From Alphaproteobacteria bacterium (lineage in GTDB: Bacteria > Planctomycetota > Phycisphaerae > UBA1845), in NCBI GenBank assembly GCA_028285105.1, contig JANQQE010000014.1, forward strand, positions 62,001-126,000: a DNA stretch of 64,000 nucleotides. Direction: 5' to 3'. A program made the position numbers and the translations under genes. The notes beneath the pieces are model-generated. The model saw only the letters and a list, made by a program, of their open reading frames with translations. It made no database searches and had not been told where the DNA came from. Below, in pieces: positions 43,092-52,021 of the stretch. Numbering within the stretch: position 1 is the stretch's first letter; every line of letters begins with the position of its first letter.

Positions 43092-44381
43092 ATGAATTCC
43101 AAGCGCATTCAATCCATCGCACGCCCGCTCGATGCGACGGTTAGGATTCCCGGTTCAAAGTCGCTGACGAATCGCGCGCTGACGATTGCCGCCCTTGCCG
43201 ACGGTACATCGACGCTTTCTGGCGCACTTTTTTCCGACGACACCGAGTTGATGATCGCGTGCCTGCAAGTGCTGGGGATTCGTGTCGAAACGGACCTCGC
43301 TGCCGAGCGAATCGTCGTTCATGGATGCGGTGGAAACATACCGGCTACCGATGGCGAACTTTACTGCGGTAACAGCGGAACGACCATTCGGTTTTGCACA
43401 GCCCTGTGTGCGCTGGGCAATGGGCAATACACCCTTGATGGTAATGACCGCATGCGACAACGACCCATCGCCGACCTGGTCGGAGCGCTGCGAACAACCG
43501 GCGCTGTCATCGGATACGACAACATCGACGGATTTCCACCGATCACCGTTCGCGGCGGCGGTTTGCGTACGTCGAAAATCATCATGATCGCCCCGCCATC
43601 GAGCCAGTACGTCAGCGCCATTCTGATGGCCGCACCCTATGCAACGGGCGACATCTTTCTCGAAGTGAACGAAACCATCAGCGCTCCGTACCTTTCGATG
43701 ACCACCAAAACCATGGAAGCGTTCGGCGCGGCTGTCATAACGAGACAAACAGACTCAACCATGCGCTTCGTGGTGCCAGCCCCCCAGCGTTACACCGCCC
43801 AGAAACTTACTATCGAACCCGACGCATCGAATGCATCTTACTTCCTCGCAGCCCCAGCGATTGCCGGCGGAAGTGTCACCATCGAAAACCTCGGAACCGA
43901 GAGCATTCAAGGCGACGTCCATTTTGTCGATGTGCTGGAGCAAATGGGATGCAAGGTTGAGCGAAAACCGAATTCGACGACGGTTCAAGCAGCCGCAAAC
44001 CTGAAGGGAATCAACATTGATCTGAACGATATGCCCGACACCGCGCAAACCCTAGCAGTTGTCGCCCTGTTTGCCGAAGGACCAACCATCATTCGCAACG
44101 TCGGCAGCCTGCGCGTCAAAGAAACTGACCGCCTGTCAGCCCTCTCGAATGAATTGAAGAAACTGGGAGCGGATGTCTACACAACAGAAGACTCCATCGA
44201 AATCACCCCACCAGAAACCATTCAGCCGGCAAGCATCCGCACATACGACGACCATCGGATGGCAATGAGTTTCGCACTGGCAGGATTGAAGGTCGAAGGC
44301 ATCGCCATCGAAGACCCGACGTGCGTCAACAAAACCTTCCCGGACTACTTCGCCCGCTTCGAAAAGATGTGCAAATCTTGA
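43092..44381 (+). CDS. aroA: 3-phosphoshikimate 1-carboxyvinyltransferase (EPSP synthase)
   Basis: 429 residues. It joins shikimate-3-phosphate and PEP in the aromatic amino-acid pathway. Motifs: IPGSKSLTNRALTIAALADG at the N-terminus, LYCGNSGTTIRFCTAL (about 91-106) for substrate binding, GNDRMRQRPI, and the C-terminal RVKETDRLSALSNELKKLGA followed by YDDHRMAMSFALAGL. The GNSGTT variant carries neither obvious glyphosate-resistance change. The length is normal. It is convergent with the CvpA-like gene 24 bases downstream. Confidence 0.95.
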   Translation: MNSKRIQSIARPLDATVRIPGSKSLTNRALTIAALADGTSTLSGALFSDDTELMIACLQVLGIRVETDLAAERIVVHGCGGNIPATDGELYCGNSGTTIRFCTALCALGNGQYTLDGNDRMRQRPIADLVGALRTTGAVIGYDNIDGFPPITVRGGGLRTSKIIMIAPPSSQYVSAILMAAPYATGDIFLEVNETISAPYLSMTTKTMEAFGAAVITRQTDSTMRFVVPAPQRYTAQKLTIEPDASNASYFLAAPAIAGGSVTIENLGTESIQGDVHFVDVLEQMGCKVERKPNSTTVQAAANLKGINIDLNDMPDTAQTLAVVALFAEGPTIIRNVGSLRVKETDRLSALSNELKKLGADVYTTEDSIEITPPETIQPASIRTYDDHRMAMSFALAGLKVEGIAIEDPTCVNKTFPDYFARFEKMCKS

Positions 44382-44404
44382 GGCATTTGACGAACGCTTC
44401 CGGT

Positions 44405-46204
44405 CTACTTGGCAACGAGGTTTTGATCGCGCAGGTCGATCGTGCGTTTGTTGCCACCGGTCGAGAATTTGACGGCTTGTCGGCCGCTATCGAGAAGGAA
44501 CAAGTACACCAGTTGATAGTCCTTCTTGAGGTGCTGGTTCTTGATTTTTGAGAATTTCTTGTATCGGCCGCCACCCGATTCAAACGTGGGATAGTAGGTC
44601 AATTCAAAGAACGTTTCGCCTCCTACATCTGCGACGGCGAACTTACCGCACGCAAGGATTTTGTTGCCCTGGTCGTCTTCGACGGTGTAGTTTTCCAACG
44701 TTTGCACGCTGAAGTTCAGCGCCCGGCCCAGGGTGCTGCCAGCCCGAAGGCTTTCGACATTCAGTTGAAGAAGCGATTTGCCACTGGGTACTTTCAATCC
44801 TTTGACCGGTCCGCTCGATTTGACGTTCCCCTGATCGTCGAGTTTTCCAGTGATCAATCCCTGGGCAAGAACGCCCGATTGAATATCGGTGTCCACCTCC
44901 TGAAAGGCCGTGAACGTCATCGGCAGGTCGCTGGCAAATCGCGAAGACTTGAACTTCACGCCCGATACCCGTCCGCCGCCAGATGAATTGGATCGGCTAC
45001 CGGAATTCGATGACGATGCTGACTGCACGTTCCGGGAAGAACCAGTCTGAGAGGAATCGCTTTGGGAAGAATCGGGATTGGACGAACTGGCGACGGCATC
45101 GGGGTCTTCACCGGTCAGCACAGCTTTCTGGGTCCTGGTGAACGGATTGTCGCCACCGACCTTGTAGCGTATCTCACGTGGTTTGAAATCTTCCGGAACC
45201 TCAAAGGCGACCTCGATCTTGTTCGATTCCGGCATGAGAAACACCTGGCCTGCCACCAATTCGACTTCCTTGTTACCCGTTTTGAAATCGACGACGTAGC
45301 GACTGGGATCATCCGGATCGATGACCGCCTTCGCCGGAAAAACCATGTGATTACCACCGGAAGTACCGACAAGTCTGACGGATGTGGGGCTGAATCTACG
45401 CTTGTCGTCAGCATCCTTGCTTTCGTCTGACACCTGCAAAGACACTTGAACGAATATGTTACCGCCTTCGGGACTGACGGGGTTGGCTTTATCTGCGGCA
45501 CCACCCCGCTGTCGCGTGACGAGACTGTAAAGATAATTCAGTTGGCCCACATCGACGATTTTGACGTCTTCGCTCTTGACATACCTCGCAACACCGACGG
45601 GAAGCGAATGGGCGAACGCAAGATCCTTGACGAACTGCGAATGGGCCGTGTCGAACGAATCATCCTTGTCGTTATCGCTAAACGTGTTAACGCTGAGATG
45701 ACCGACACAGTTGACAACAAATTGATCAGGCTTCAGCCAAAGCTCGGACTGCGGATCGTTCGGTTTGGTCGGATCGAAGCGCAGGTATCCGAGAAATCCG
45801 CCGGTCACCTCTCCTGTTTGACTTACATTCGGTCCCCATGGCAGCATCTGGATCGCGCAAGCGATCACGCCCGTCGTCAGCATCGCAGTAAAGAAACCAA
45901 ACACCCCACCGGCGATCCGATCAATAATCTGAGGCAACAGGTTGGACCGCGGAATCCACATATCCAGCAGCACGCGAAGCACAATCAAGGGTACAGCAAA
46001 CATGACGGCCAATGCCAACGCATGGGCATAATCTGGGGCAAATCCCATGAATAGCGTCTCGGCGATGTACTCGTAAGTACCGAACGACACGACCGTCGAG
46101 ACGACAACCAGCACGCAGGTGATCGCCGCACTGGTCAATCCCTGAATGGCTTGAAAATAGGTCGCCGCCAAGAGGAATCCGACCAGGATAAGAGAAAATA
46201 ACAT
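44405..46204 (-). CDS. CvpA-type membrane protein with large extracytoplasmic domain
   Basis: 599 residues. The N-terminal 125 hold four membrane helices in a CvpA-like arrangement (LILVGFLLAATYFQAIQGL, then VPLIVLRVLLDMWIPRS and the loop IIDRIAGGVFGFFTAMLTTG). A large polar domain follows (125-370), then a serine-rich linker (371-414, SSSNPDSSQSDSSQTGSS) and a second domain (415-599). It is the third gene of an operon with a PilT ATPase and a degenerate PilB-like protein (gaps of 56 and 92 bases). CvpA proteins are linked to envelope stress and colicin V production; here a role in the pilus-like assembly is inference. Confidence 0.75.
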   Translation of the reverse strand: MLFSLILVGFLLAATYFQAIQGLTSAAITCVLVVVSTVVSFGTYEYIAETLFMGFAPDYAHALALAVMFAVPLIVLRVLLDMWIPRSNLLPQIIDRIAGGVFGFFTAMLTTGVIACAIQMLPWGPNVSQTGEVTGGFLGYLRFDPTKPNDPQSELWLKPDQFVVNCVGHLSVNTFSDNDKDDSFDTAHSQFVKDLAFAHSLPVGVARYVKSEDVKIVDVGQLNYLYSLVTRQRGGAADKANPVSPEGGNIFVQVSLQVSDESKDADDKRRFSPTSVRLVGTSGGNHMVFPAKAVIDPDDPSRYVVDFKTGNKEVELVAGQVFLMPESNKIEVAFEVPEDFKPREIRYKVGGDNPFTRTQKAVLTGEDPDAVASSSNPDSSQSDSSQTGSSRNVQSASSSNSGSRSNSSGGGRVSGVKFKSSRFASDLPMTFTAFQEVDTDIQSGVLAQGLITGKLDDQGNVKSSGPVKGLKVPSGKSLLQLNVESLRAGSTLGRALNFSVQTLENYTVEDDQGNKILACGKFAVADVGGETFFELTYYPTFESGGGRYKKFSKIKNQHLKKDYQLVYLFLLDSGRQAVKFSTGGNKRTIDLRDQNLVAK

Positions 46205-46260
46205 TGCACAACCTCCGATTCCGACACGACTGCGATACGAACTTCGCTCGATCCCTCGTA

Positions 46261-47931
46261 CTACTTACTTTCCACGCGCAGCCCGCGCATCACTTCGGCC
46301 ATACTGGTTTGACCGGCGATAACTTTGAGCAGACCCTCTTCCTGAAGGTAGCGCATCTTTTCGGTACGCGCCTGCGATTTGATCTGATTGGCCGACGCCC
46401 CGCTGGCAATCAATTTGCGCAGCGCATCACTGACGACCAGCAATTCGAAGACACCGGTCCTACCTACATAGCGACTATTCTGACAAGTCTGGCAGATGAT
46501 TTCTCTACCTTTTTTGTCGAGGATCGGCTGACTGGGCGGGCGGTAAAAATGCTCGATCTTATCGACCGGAAGATTCGCTTTACGAAGCAACTGCTCGTCG
46601 GGCTGATAGGCTTCGCGGCAGGCGCTGCATAGTACGCGCAACAGGCGCTGCCCAACCACGGCAACGAGAACTTTCGCGACCGCCTCCGGGTCTTCGACAA
46701 GGGCGGTCAATCGTGCGATCGCGTCAAACGTGCTGGATGCCCGCATGGTCACGTAGATTTTTTTTTCGCTTGCTGCCCGTGCTGCGATTTGCGCTGTCTC
46801 GCGGTCTTCGCACTGATCGACCATGACGATATCCGGCTCGCGGCGAAGCACCGTTTGAAGTGCCCGTGCATAACTGACTTCGTCTGACGCTCCCTTGTGT
46901 TGCTGCTGGGTGATGTTGTCCAACTTCATCAATGGATTGGTTTCGAGCGAATAGATGTTTTGCAGATATGCGTCGTGCGAGCGAAGTGTCGCGTATTGTG
47001 TCGTTGAAATGCCCGCTTCTGCTGGTCCCGCGAAAAGAACCAAACCGGAATCCAAGGCGAGAATCTCTTTGAATTTTTCCAGGCGCTTTTCGTCAAAGCC
47101 CAATTCTTCCGGTTTGAGCAGCGTGCCGGTACGGCTAAGCTTTAACCGTAACCTTTCGCCCTTGGTCGAACCGGACGTTCGCACTTCCAGCCCGCTCGGT
47201 TTCTGCCCACCGCCAAGCAACCCCGCCGCGATGGTGCCCGTTTGGGGGCGACGCTTTTCTTCCACATTGAGTCCACAGACTCGCTTGAGAAATGTCATCG
47301 CCTGATCGGCGGTCTCTGATGTCAAGACGCCTTCCTGCTCGAAGACGACGCCATCAATCTTGTAGATGACGCGGGCACCTTCGTCGCCAATGACGATGTC
47401 GGCATCGCTCGCACGTTTCCACAAAACATCGAAGAGCAAATCCTGAGTTGCGTCGAATTCGTCGGCTTCGGTGGGGTCCGATGGTTTTTCAATGGGCTTC
47501 TTATCTGAACCGACCAATTTGACGCGAATCCCCTTATCGGTTTTCTTTTCCTTGTCACCCTTCAAACGTGCGACGATCCGCTTGAAGTGAGCGCCCGTCA
47601 TGACTTGGCTGTTGGTCGGCACCCGGCCATTGCGATGGACGACATACGCGATCAAAGCGCCAGCGGCCAACAAGACCCAAAATGCCAAGCCCAACCAGAA
47701 AGCGCCAAGCTTCCATGGCAACACGAGCATGACGATGACGCCGCCAAGCCCACCACCCAGCACAACGCTGTTCCACATTTCCCGTTTGGTCTTGACCCGA
47801 TCCGCATCGCGATCGACCCACTGCGCGGCGAATGCCCACGCGACAAAAACCAAAAGGAAAACCACAATCTTGAAGATACTGAAATAGGGGCTGATCACCG
47901 CCAACGTAGGTTCGAGTGTTATTGAATGCAT
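46261..47931 (-). CDS. Membrane-anchored PilB/GspE-like protein with degenerate ATPase motifs
   Basis: 556 residues from the ATG at 47931. Three membrane helices (about 16-39, 52-73, 75-98) precede a GspE/PilB-like domain; normal PilB has none. The domain follows the family in order, but its catalytic motifs are changed. Walker A reads GPAEAGIST (302-310), with isoleucine in place of lysine. The Asp box is YSLETNP, Walker B is IVMVDQCEDRET where VGEIRD is usual, and the His box is TMRASSTFDA without histidine. The zinc site is intact (C435/C438 in CSAC, C480/C483 in CQTC). It should not hydrolyse ATP; a scaffold role beside the intact PilT encoded upstream is inferred. Confidence 0.85.
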   Translation of the reverse strand: MHSITLEPTLAVISPYFSIFKIVVFLLVFVAWAFAAQWVDRDADRVKTKREMWNSVVLGGGLGGVIVMLVLPWKLGAFWLGLAFWVLLAAGALIAYVVHRNGRVPTNSQVMTGAHFKRIVARLKGDKEKKTDKGIRVKLVGSDKKPIEKPSDPTEADEFDATQDLLFDVLWKRASDADIVIGDEGARVIYKIDGVVFEQEGVLTSETADQAMTFLKRVCGLNVEEKRRPQTGTIAAGLLGGGQKPSGLEVRTSGSTKGERLRLKLSRTGTLLKPEELGFDEKRLEKFKEILALDSGLVLFAGPAEAGISTTQYATLRSHDAYLQNIYSLETNPLMKLDNITQQQHKGASDEVSYARALQTVLRREPDIVMVDQCEDRETAQIAARAASEKKIYVTMRASSTFDAIARLTALVEDPEAVAKVLVAVVGQRLLRVLCSACREAYQPDEQLLRKANLPVDKIEHFYRPPSQPILDKKGREIICQTCQNSRYVGRTGVFELLVVSDALRKLIASGASANQIKSQARTEKMRYLQEEGLLKVIAGQTSMAEVMRGLRVESK

Positions 47932-48023
47932 GGCACCTGATGGGTGGGGAGAAAACGGTTCGGCGATTGAAACCACGCCAACCAATCGTTATTCCAATTG
48001 AATACACCGAAGATTAACCGCAT

Positions 48024-49199
48024 CTAACCGATGATGCCACTACCTGCAATATTGATTCCCTTGAGCTTCATTTTAAGTTCCTCAGCATTGGGGGCGGCAG
48101 CATAGGCAATTTCCTGGCTGATGTATTCTTCCTCAACCAACTGCCTAAGCGATTCGTTGAAGTCGAGCATCCCCTCACCGTAAGAACTCTTGACGACGCC
48201 AAGAATGTCCGAATCGCGACCGTCAGCGATGAGTTTGCGCACCGTCGCGTTGACCACACAGACCTCGACACATGGAACACGGGGAACATCCGGGCGGATG
48301 GTCTTGAGCAACTTTTGGCAAATGATGCCCTGAAGGTTAAATACCAGCGAACTGCGTATCAGCGCACGGGCATTTTGCGGGAACAATTCTAGGACACGTG
48401 TGATGGTACCTGCCGTTCCGTTCGCGTGGACCGTTCCAAAAACCAGGTGGCCCGACTCTGCCGCATGAAGCGCCGCAGCAAACGTTTCCTGATCGCGCAT
48501 CTCACCAATCAACACCACGTCAGGGTCCTGGCGCATCAGGTATTTCAACGCCGCATGAAAGTCATGGACGTCGATCCCCACTTCGCGCTGATTGATAAAT
48601 GACTTCTTATCTTCGTATTGAAATTCGATTGGATCTTCGAGTGTCACAATATGGCACGAACGGGTTTTGTTGATCTGCTCCATCATCGCAGCGATGGTTG
48701 TACTCTTACCGCTACCGGTGATGCCCGACACCAACACCAATCCCTGATGATGCTGGGCCAGTTTTTCCAACACGGGCGGAAGATGAAGCTGCGAGTAGTC
48801 GAGAATTTCTGAGGAAATGCGTCGGGCGGCCATCGACATTAATCCGCGCTGCAAGAACACGTTGATGCGGAAACGCGATCCGCCCTGTGCCTGGTGGGCA
48901 AAGTCCATCGCGCCGTTTTCGTGAAACTTGCGCTGCTGATCGTCGTTCATAATATCGAAAATCAGACTTCGGACTTTTTCGTCGCTCATCGGACCGGTGG
49001 ACATCGACTTGAGGCCACCGCGCACCCGAACCTTCGCGGACGAACCGGCTTTGAAGTGAAGGTCCGAACCGCCCATCTTCTCCATCGCGCGAAACAGCTT
49101 GTCGATTTTCGGTTCTTTCGCGGGCTTGGATTCGCTTGACTCTTCGCCGCCAAGGTCTGCCGCTTCTACGTCGTTCTTGATTCCTTCGGTATCAGACAC
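48024..49199 (-). CDS. pilT: PilT-type ATPase (second copy), first gene of the PilT/PilB-like/CvpA operon
   Basis: 391 residues. A 30-residue acidic N-terminus precedes the SDLHF motif (about 45-49). Walker A GITGSGKST, Asp box VTLEDPIEFQYE, Walker B VLIGEMRDQETFAAAL and His box GTVHANGTAGTITR are complete, so this should be an active ATPase of the PilT/PilU group. The C-terminal part (ITR..QLVEEEYISQEIA) is normal. The gene for the degenerate PilB-like protein starts 92 bases downstream. PilT hexamers normally power pilus retraction; here it could be the only ATP-driven motor of the operon. Confidence 0.92.
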   Translation of the reverse strand: MSDTEGIKNDVEAADLGGEESSESKPAKEPKIDKLFRAMEKMGGSDLHFKAGSSAKVRVRGGLKSMSTGPMSDEKVRSLIFDIMNDDQQRKFHENGAMDFAHQAQGGSRFRINVFLQRGLMSMAARRISSEILDYSQLHLPPVLEKLAQHHQGLVLVSGITGSGKSTTIAAMMEQINKTRSCHIVTLEDPIEFQYEDKKSFINQREVGIDVHDFHAALKYLMRQDPDVVLIGEMRDQETFAAALHAAESGHLVFGTVHANGTAGTITRVLELFPQNARALIRSSLVFNLQGIICQKLLKTIRPDVPRVPCVEVCVVNATVRKLIADGRDSDILGVVKSSYGEGMLDFNESLRQLVEEEYISQEIAYAAAPNAEELKMKLKGINIAGSGIIG

Positions 49200-49586
49200 G
49201 TTCTCTCCAACCTTTTAAGAATGCATTTTCAGACATCGATGCGGGTAGGTCGAACTCGCCCTTGCAAGTTCCCCTTGCAAGCCTTGCGTCGCGGCGAATC
49301 CCGATCGCGAGATAGATTCCATTTTAGAGGTTCGAATGCGCCATTCAAGTACGCCTTAACCCGCAGGTCCACTCAGCCGGAAACGTTCATCCGATCAGGC
49401 GGCGGCTGACAACATCATACACAACTCGGTCTTGCCTGGTCACTCCTCGGTGTATAACGCCACGTAGCGTCCGTAGTCATTGATTGATCCAATCCCATGC
49501 AATCGCCAATGGGACGGTGCGAATATAGACTTCGGTCAGGGCAAGGCACTGCCAACATCCGATATGCCTACACGAAGGAGCCTGAG
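49200..49586. other. Divergent intergenic region between pilT and a prepilin
   Basis: 387 bases. Should hold the promoter of the pilT operon (minus) and of the prepilin gene (plus). A good ribosome site AAGGAG at 49575-49580 belongs to the prepilin. No other feature was supported. Confidence 0.5.
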
Positions 49587-50465
49587 ATGACCCACCCACG
49601 ACCCGAGCGTGACAATCGAAATGGTTTCACACTCGTCGAGTTGCTCGTCGTCGTGTCGATCATCGCCCTGCTGATCAGCATTCTATTGCCCTCGCTCCGA
49701 CGTGCCCGCGAACAAAGCAAACTCGTCGTCTGCAAAAGCAACCTGCATCAGATCGGTACGGGCATTCAGCTATATGCACAGGACAACTTGGGATTGATTC
49801 CGCGCGGACCCGAACCGGCGATGCCGATCGATCTCGGCGGAAACCACCTGGCCACCAATCAGCTTTGGCTCGGTAACAATGCCAGCTTCGTGTCGATGTT
49901 CTCGCAGTGTCAATTCACTGGCTTGGGCATGCTGTACACAACAACCATTCCCGATTTGAATCTGTTCTTCTGCCCGTCGGACAACAGCTTCAACCGGACG
50001 GAAGAATCGCCGAAAGTTCCGACGTCGCGCCCGAACGAAATCGACTGCGAATCGAACACAACGTTCACGGACGACGCCTTCGGTTCGTATCAATACCGAC
50101 AACTCGACAACCTGCCCGAAAACGCAACCACCGGAAACCTCGACCGCTTGGGGTTTCACTTGATCGATGGCATCAAGGTGCGCGTGACCGCCCTGGCAAT
50201 GGATACCAACGCCCTCGGTCTTGATGAGGATTCACACCACACCAATCACAAGGGCGAGTTCAGCAACGTGCTGTTCAAGGATGCGTCGGTCACAACGTTT
50301 CGCAATCGCGACAATGTCCTGGGATTAAGTCGCGAAGTATTCGAACAAGCAGCCGTCGGCAATCTGCAAGCCATCTTCGAAGCAATGGACCAACTACTAA
50401 CCAATGCCGACTTCGCCTACGGCAGTTCGCCCCACGACGCCCCGACGATTCAAACAGCCAGATAG
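49587..50465 (+). CDS. Prepilin-type protein with C-terminal domain
   Basis: 292 residues from the ATG at 49587 with AAGGAG seven bases upstream; an in-frame upstream start would add 30 unconserved residues. The leader MTHPRPERDNRN is followed by GFTLVELLVVVSIIALLISI (13-32), then LPSLRRAREQSKLVVCKSNL, nearly identical to the prepilin at 40596-41687. The rest is soluble and ends NVLFKDASVTTF near 230, then an acidic tail. It lies divergent to the pilT operon, a suggestive neighbour for a pilin-like substrate. Confidence 0.87.
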   Translation: MTHPRPERDNRNGFTLVELLVVVSIIALLISILLPSLRRAREQSKLVVCKSNLHQIGTGIQLYAQDNLGLIPRGPEPAMPIDLGGNHLATNQLWLGNNASFVSMFSQCQFTGLGMLYTTTIPDLNLFFCPSDNSFNRTEESPKVPTSRPNEIDCESNTTFTDDAFGSYQYRQLDNLPENATTGNLDRLGFHLIDGIKVRVTALAMDTNALGLDEDSHHTNHKGEFSNVLFKDASVTTFRNRDNVLGLSREVFEQAAVGNLQAIFEAMDQLLTNADFAYGSSPHDAPTIQTAR

Positions 50466-50544
50466 TCAACGTGTAAAATGGCCGCCAACAGGATTTGAGG
50501 CTGAATCACGAAACGGTGGTTGTTCCAAAATACGCTACGCCGTC

Positions 50545-50564
50545 ATTCCCGCGCACGCGGGAAT
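50545..50564. repeat. REP-like palindrome (family B, copy 3)
   Basis: ATTCCCGCGCACGCGGGAAT preceded by CGTC and followed by CCAGGCGAGGGAATGA. Same family as 9981-10000. Confidence 0.75.
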
Positions 50565-50638
50565 CCAGGCGAGGGAATGATGGGAAAATGAAAAGAAAAT
50601 TAGTCACTGCCCTGAGTTATTCTTAGAATTGATGGAGT

Positions 50639-50914
50639 ATGGCAATGAAGATTAAGCCAAGTTCTAGGAAGAAACTGGATATGTTGCGGCAAATATCACT
50701 CGATGCAAATGTTGAATCCGATGTTCCTATTTGGATTCGCCAGCAGATCGACGTGAACTTCGGTGCGCTGCTGGATAGTGACGCAACACGGCAAGCTGCA
50801 ATTAACAAATTGATTGGCGCTTGCAGAGCAATATACGATGCCTGCACGCCTAGAGATGATGACCCGATTGTAGCAGTAATAGGAGAATTACTGGACGAAC
50901 TTAAGTGTGCATAA
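50639..50914 (+). CDS. Small hypothetical protein, full-length copy of a tandem duplication
   Basis: 91 residues starting MAMKIKPSSRKKLDMLRQ. Residues 49-91 (TRQAAINKLIGACRAIYDAC, then a helix ending ELLDELKCA) look fully helical. I do not recognise a family. The second half of the gene and about 75 bases of its downstream flank are repeated 248 bases later. Composition is lower in G+C than its neighbours, which would fit recent arrival. Confidence 0.55.
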   Translation: MAMKIKPSSRKKLDMLRQISLDANVESDVPIWIRQQIDVNFGALLDSDATRQAAINKLIGACRAIYDACTPRDDDPIVAVIGELLDELKCA

Positions 50915-51226
50915 TAAATCACAATCCTGGGGAGTTCAGGGACACACATTTTGATTGTTGGCCAAACGGAAATACTAAATCCTATCCCGCAGCAAAATAG
51001 GTGGCTGTCCCTCGTTATTCGGATAGTAACGCAACTCGGCAAGCTGCAATTGAAAAATTGATTGGCGCTTTGAGAGCAATAGGCGATGCCTGCAAAGCTG
51101 GAGATAGTGACGTGATTGTAGTAGAAATTCTGGAACTACTGGACGAACTTGAGCGTGCATAACCAAGTCACAATATTAGCGAATTCGAGGGGACACAAAC
51201 TTTGATTGCTGGCCTAACAGGAATAA
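50774..51226. repeat. 248-bp tandem duplication
   Basis: The stretch from GATAGTGACGCAACACGGCA (50774) to about 50985 returns from GATAGTAACGCAACTCGGCA (51022) to about 51226. The offset is 248 bases both at the left boundary and at the two stop codons (50912 and 51160). It covers the 3' half of the small gene and its downstream flank, and the copies have already diverged. Confidence 0.85.
51001..51162 (+). pseudogene. Truncated second copy of the small duplicated gene
   Basis: A GTG at 51001, directly after an in-frame stop, could start 53 residues: SNATRQAAIEKLIGALRAIG and so on to LLDELERA. This matches residues 45-91 of the first copy, with several substitutions mostly preserving a helix. 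The N-terminal half is missing. It is probably a remnant, though the preserved frame leaves open a short product. Confidence 0.6.
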
Positions 51227-51326
51227 GACAACTATCGCGAACAACTCAGAACAGCTACGACCGCCATTAAGTTATCGAATAACGTTATTTCTTGGAATCA
51301 TTCCGAATCCGCACCCCCATCGCCAA

Positions 51327-51833
51327 CTAATAGACAACCAATCGATTTGAGGGCAAGATTCCGCACGGCCAGTGACCTAGATGATAGATTTCCATTGCGC
51401 GACACCAAAATCCCGGCTCGCGTAACAGGATTTCATGGGCGGCCCGCCGAGCAGCAAAAACCGCTGCAGCCCGTGCTGCTTCCGAGAAGTCATGCGGGCC
51501 CACGATCAGGCGAGGGTTTCCATCAAATCTTCGCAATGAAGTCAAAGCAACCTTGCAAATGTCCAGTGCCCGCTTCTTATGATCAGCGAGCAAACCGATC
51601 GCCTCCGCACGAATTTCGAGCGAACGTCCATGAATCGGATCGTTTTGGTCTCTCGAACTCGGCAGCCAATTCATTTGATCTGCAACCCGCTCAGCATCCC
51701 GATTGTTAGACGCCTCTTGGCCCCAAGGGGCGAGTGTGGCGATCTTTACAAAACTTCCTTGAATGTTCCCCTGTCCAACGCGCTCAAACCAGATCGATTC
51801 TTCAAGGATAGTAACTAAATCTTCCAGCATCAT
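51327..51833 (-). CDS. Hypothetical protein
   Basis: 168 residues from MMLEDLVTILEESIWFERVG. It contains an Arg/Ala-rich helix (SEAARAAAVFAARRAAHEIL) and aromatic clusters (FWCRAMEIYHLGHWPCG), so it looks like a genuine folded cytoplasmic protein. I do not recognise the family. The GGxGN-xxG part near residue 22 does not form a nucleotide site. It stands alone in an accessory-looking stretch. Confidence 0.55.
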   Translation of the reverse strand: MMLEDLVTILEESIWFERVGQGNIQGSFVKIATLAPWGQEASNNRDAERVADQMNWLPSSRDQNDPIHGRSLEIRAEAIGLLADHKKRALDICKVALTSLRRFDGNPRLIVGPHDFSEAARAAAVFAARRAAHEILLREPGFWCRAMEIYHLGHWPCGILPSNRLVVY

Positions 51834-52021
51834 TTGGGTGCCTGTGAGTCGGCGACAAGGATTCAGGAAACTTAAGAGTTCTTAGAGCGATCATCTACGG
51901 CGCAATGGACAGAATTCTGCCTCGTACTGAATTCGCAAATGGCACTAGGCCACTCGACGCGCCGATGGTTTGATCGGCGCGCCGAGCGCGATACGAATTA
52001 TTGAATTACGATCTTGCTACC

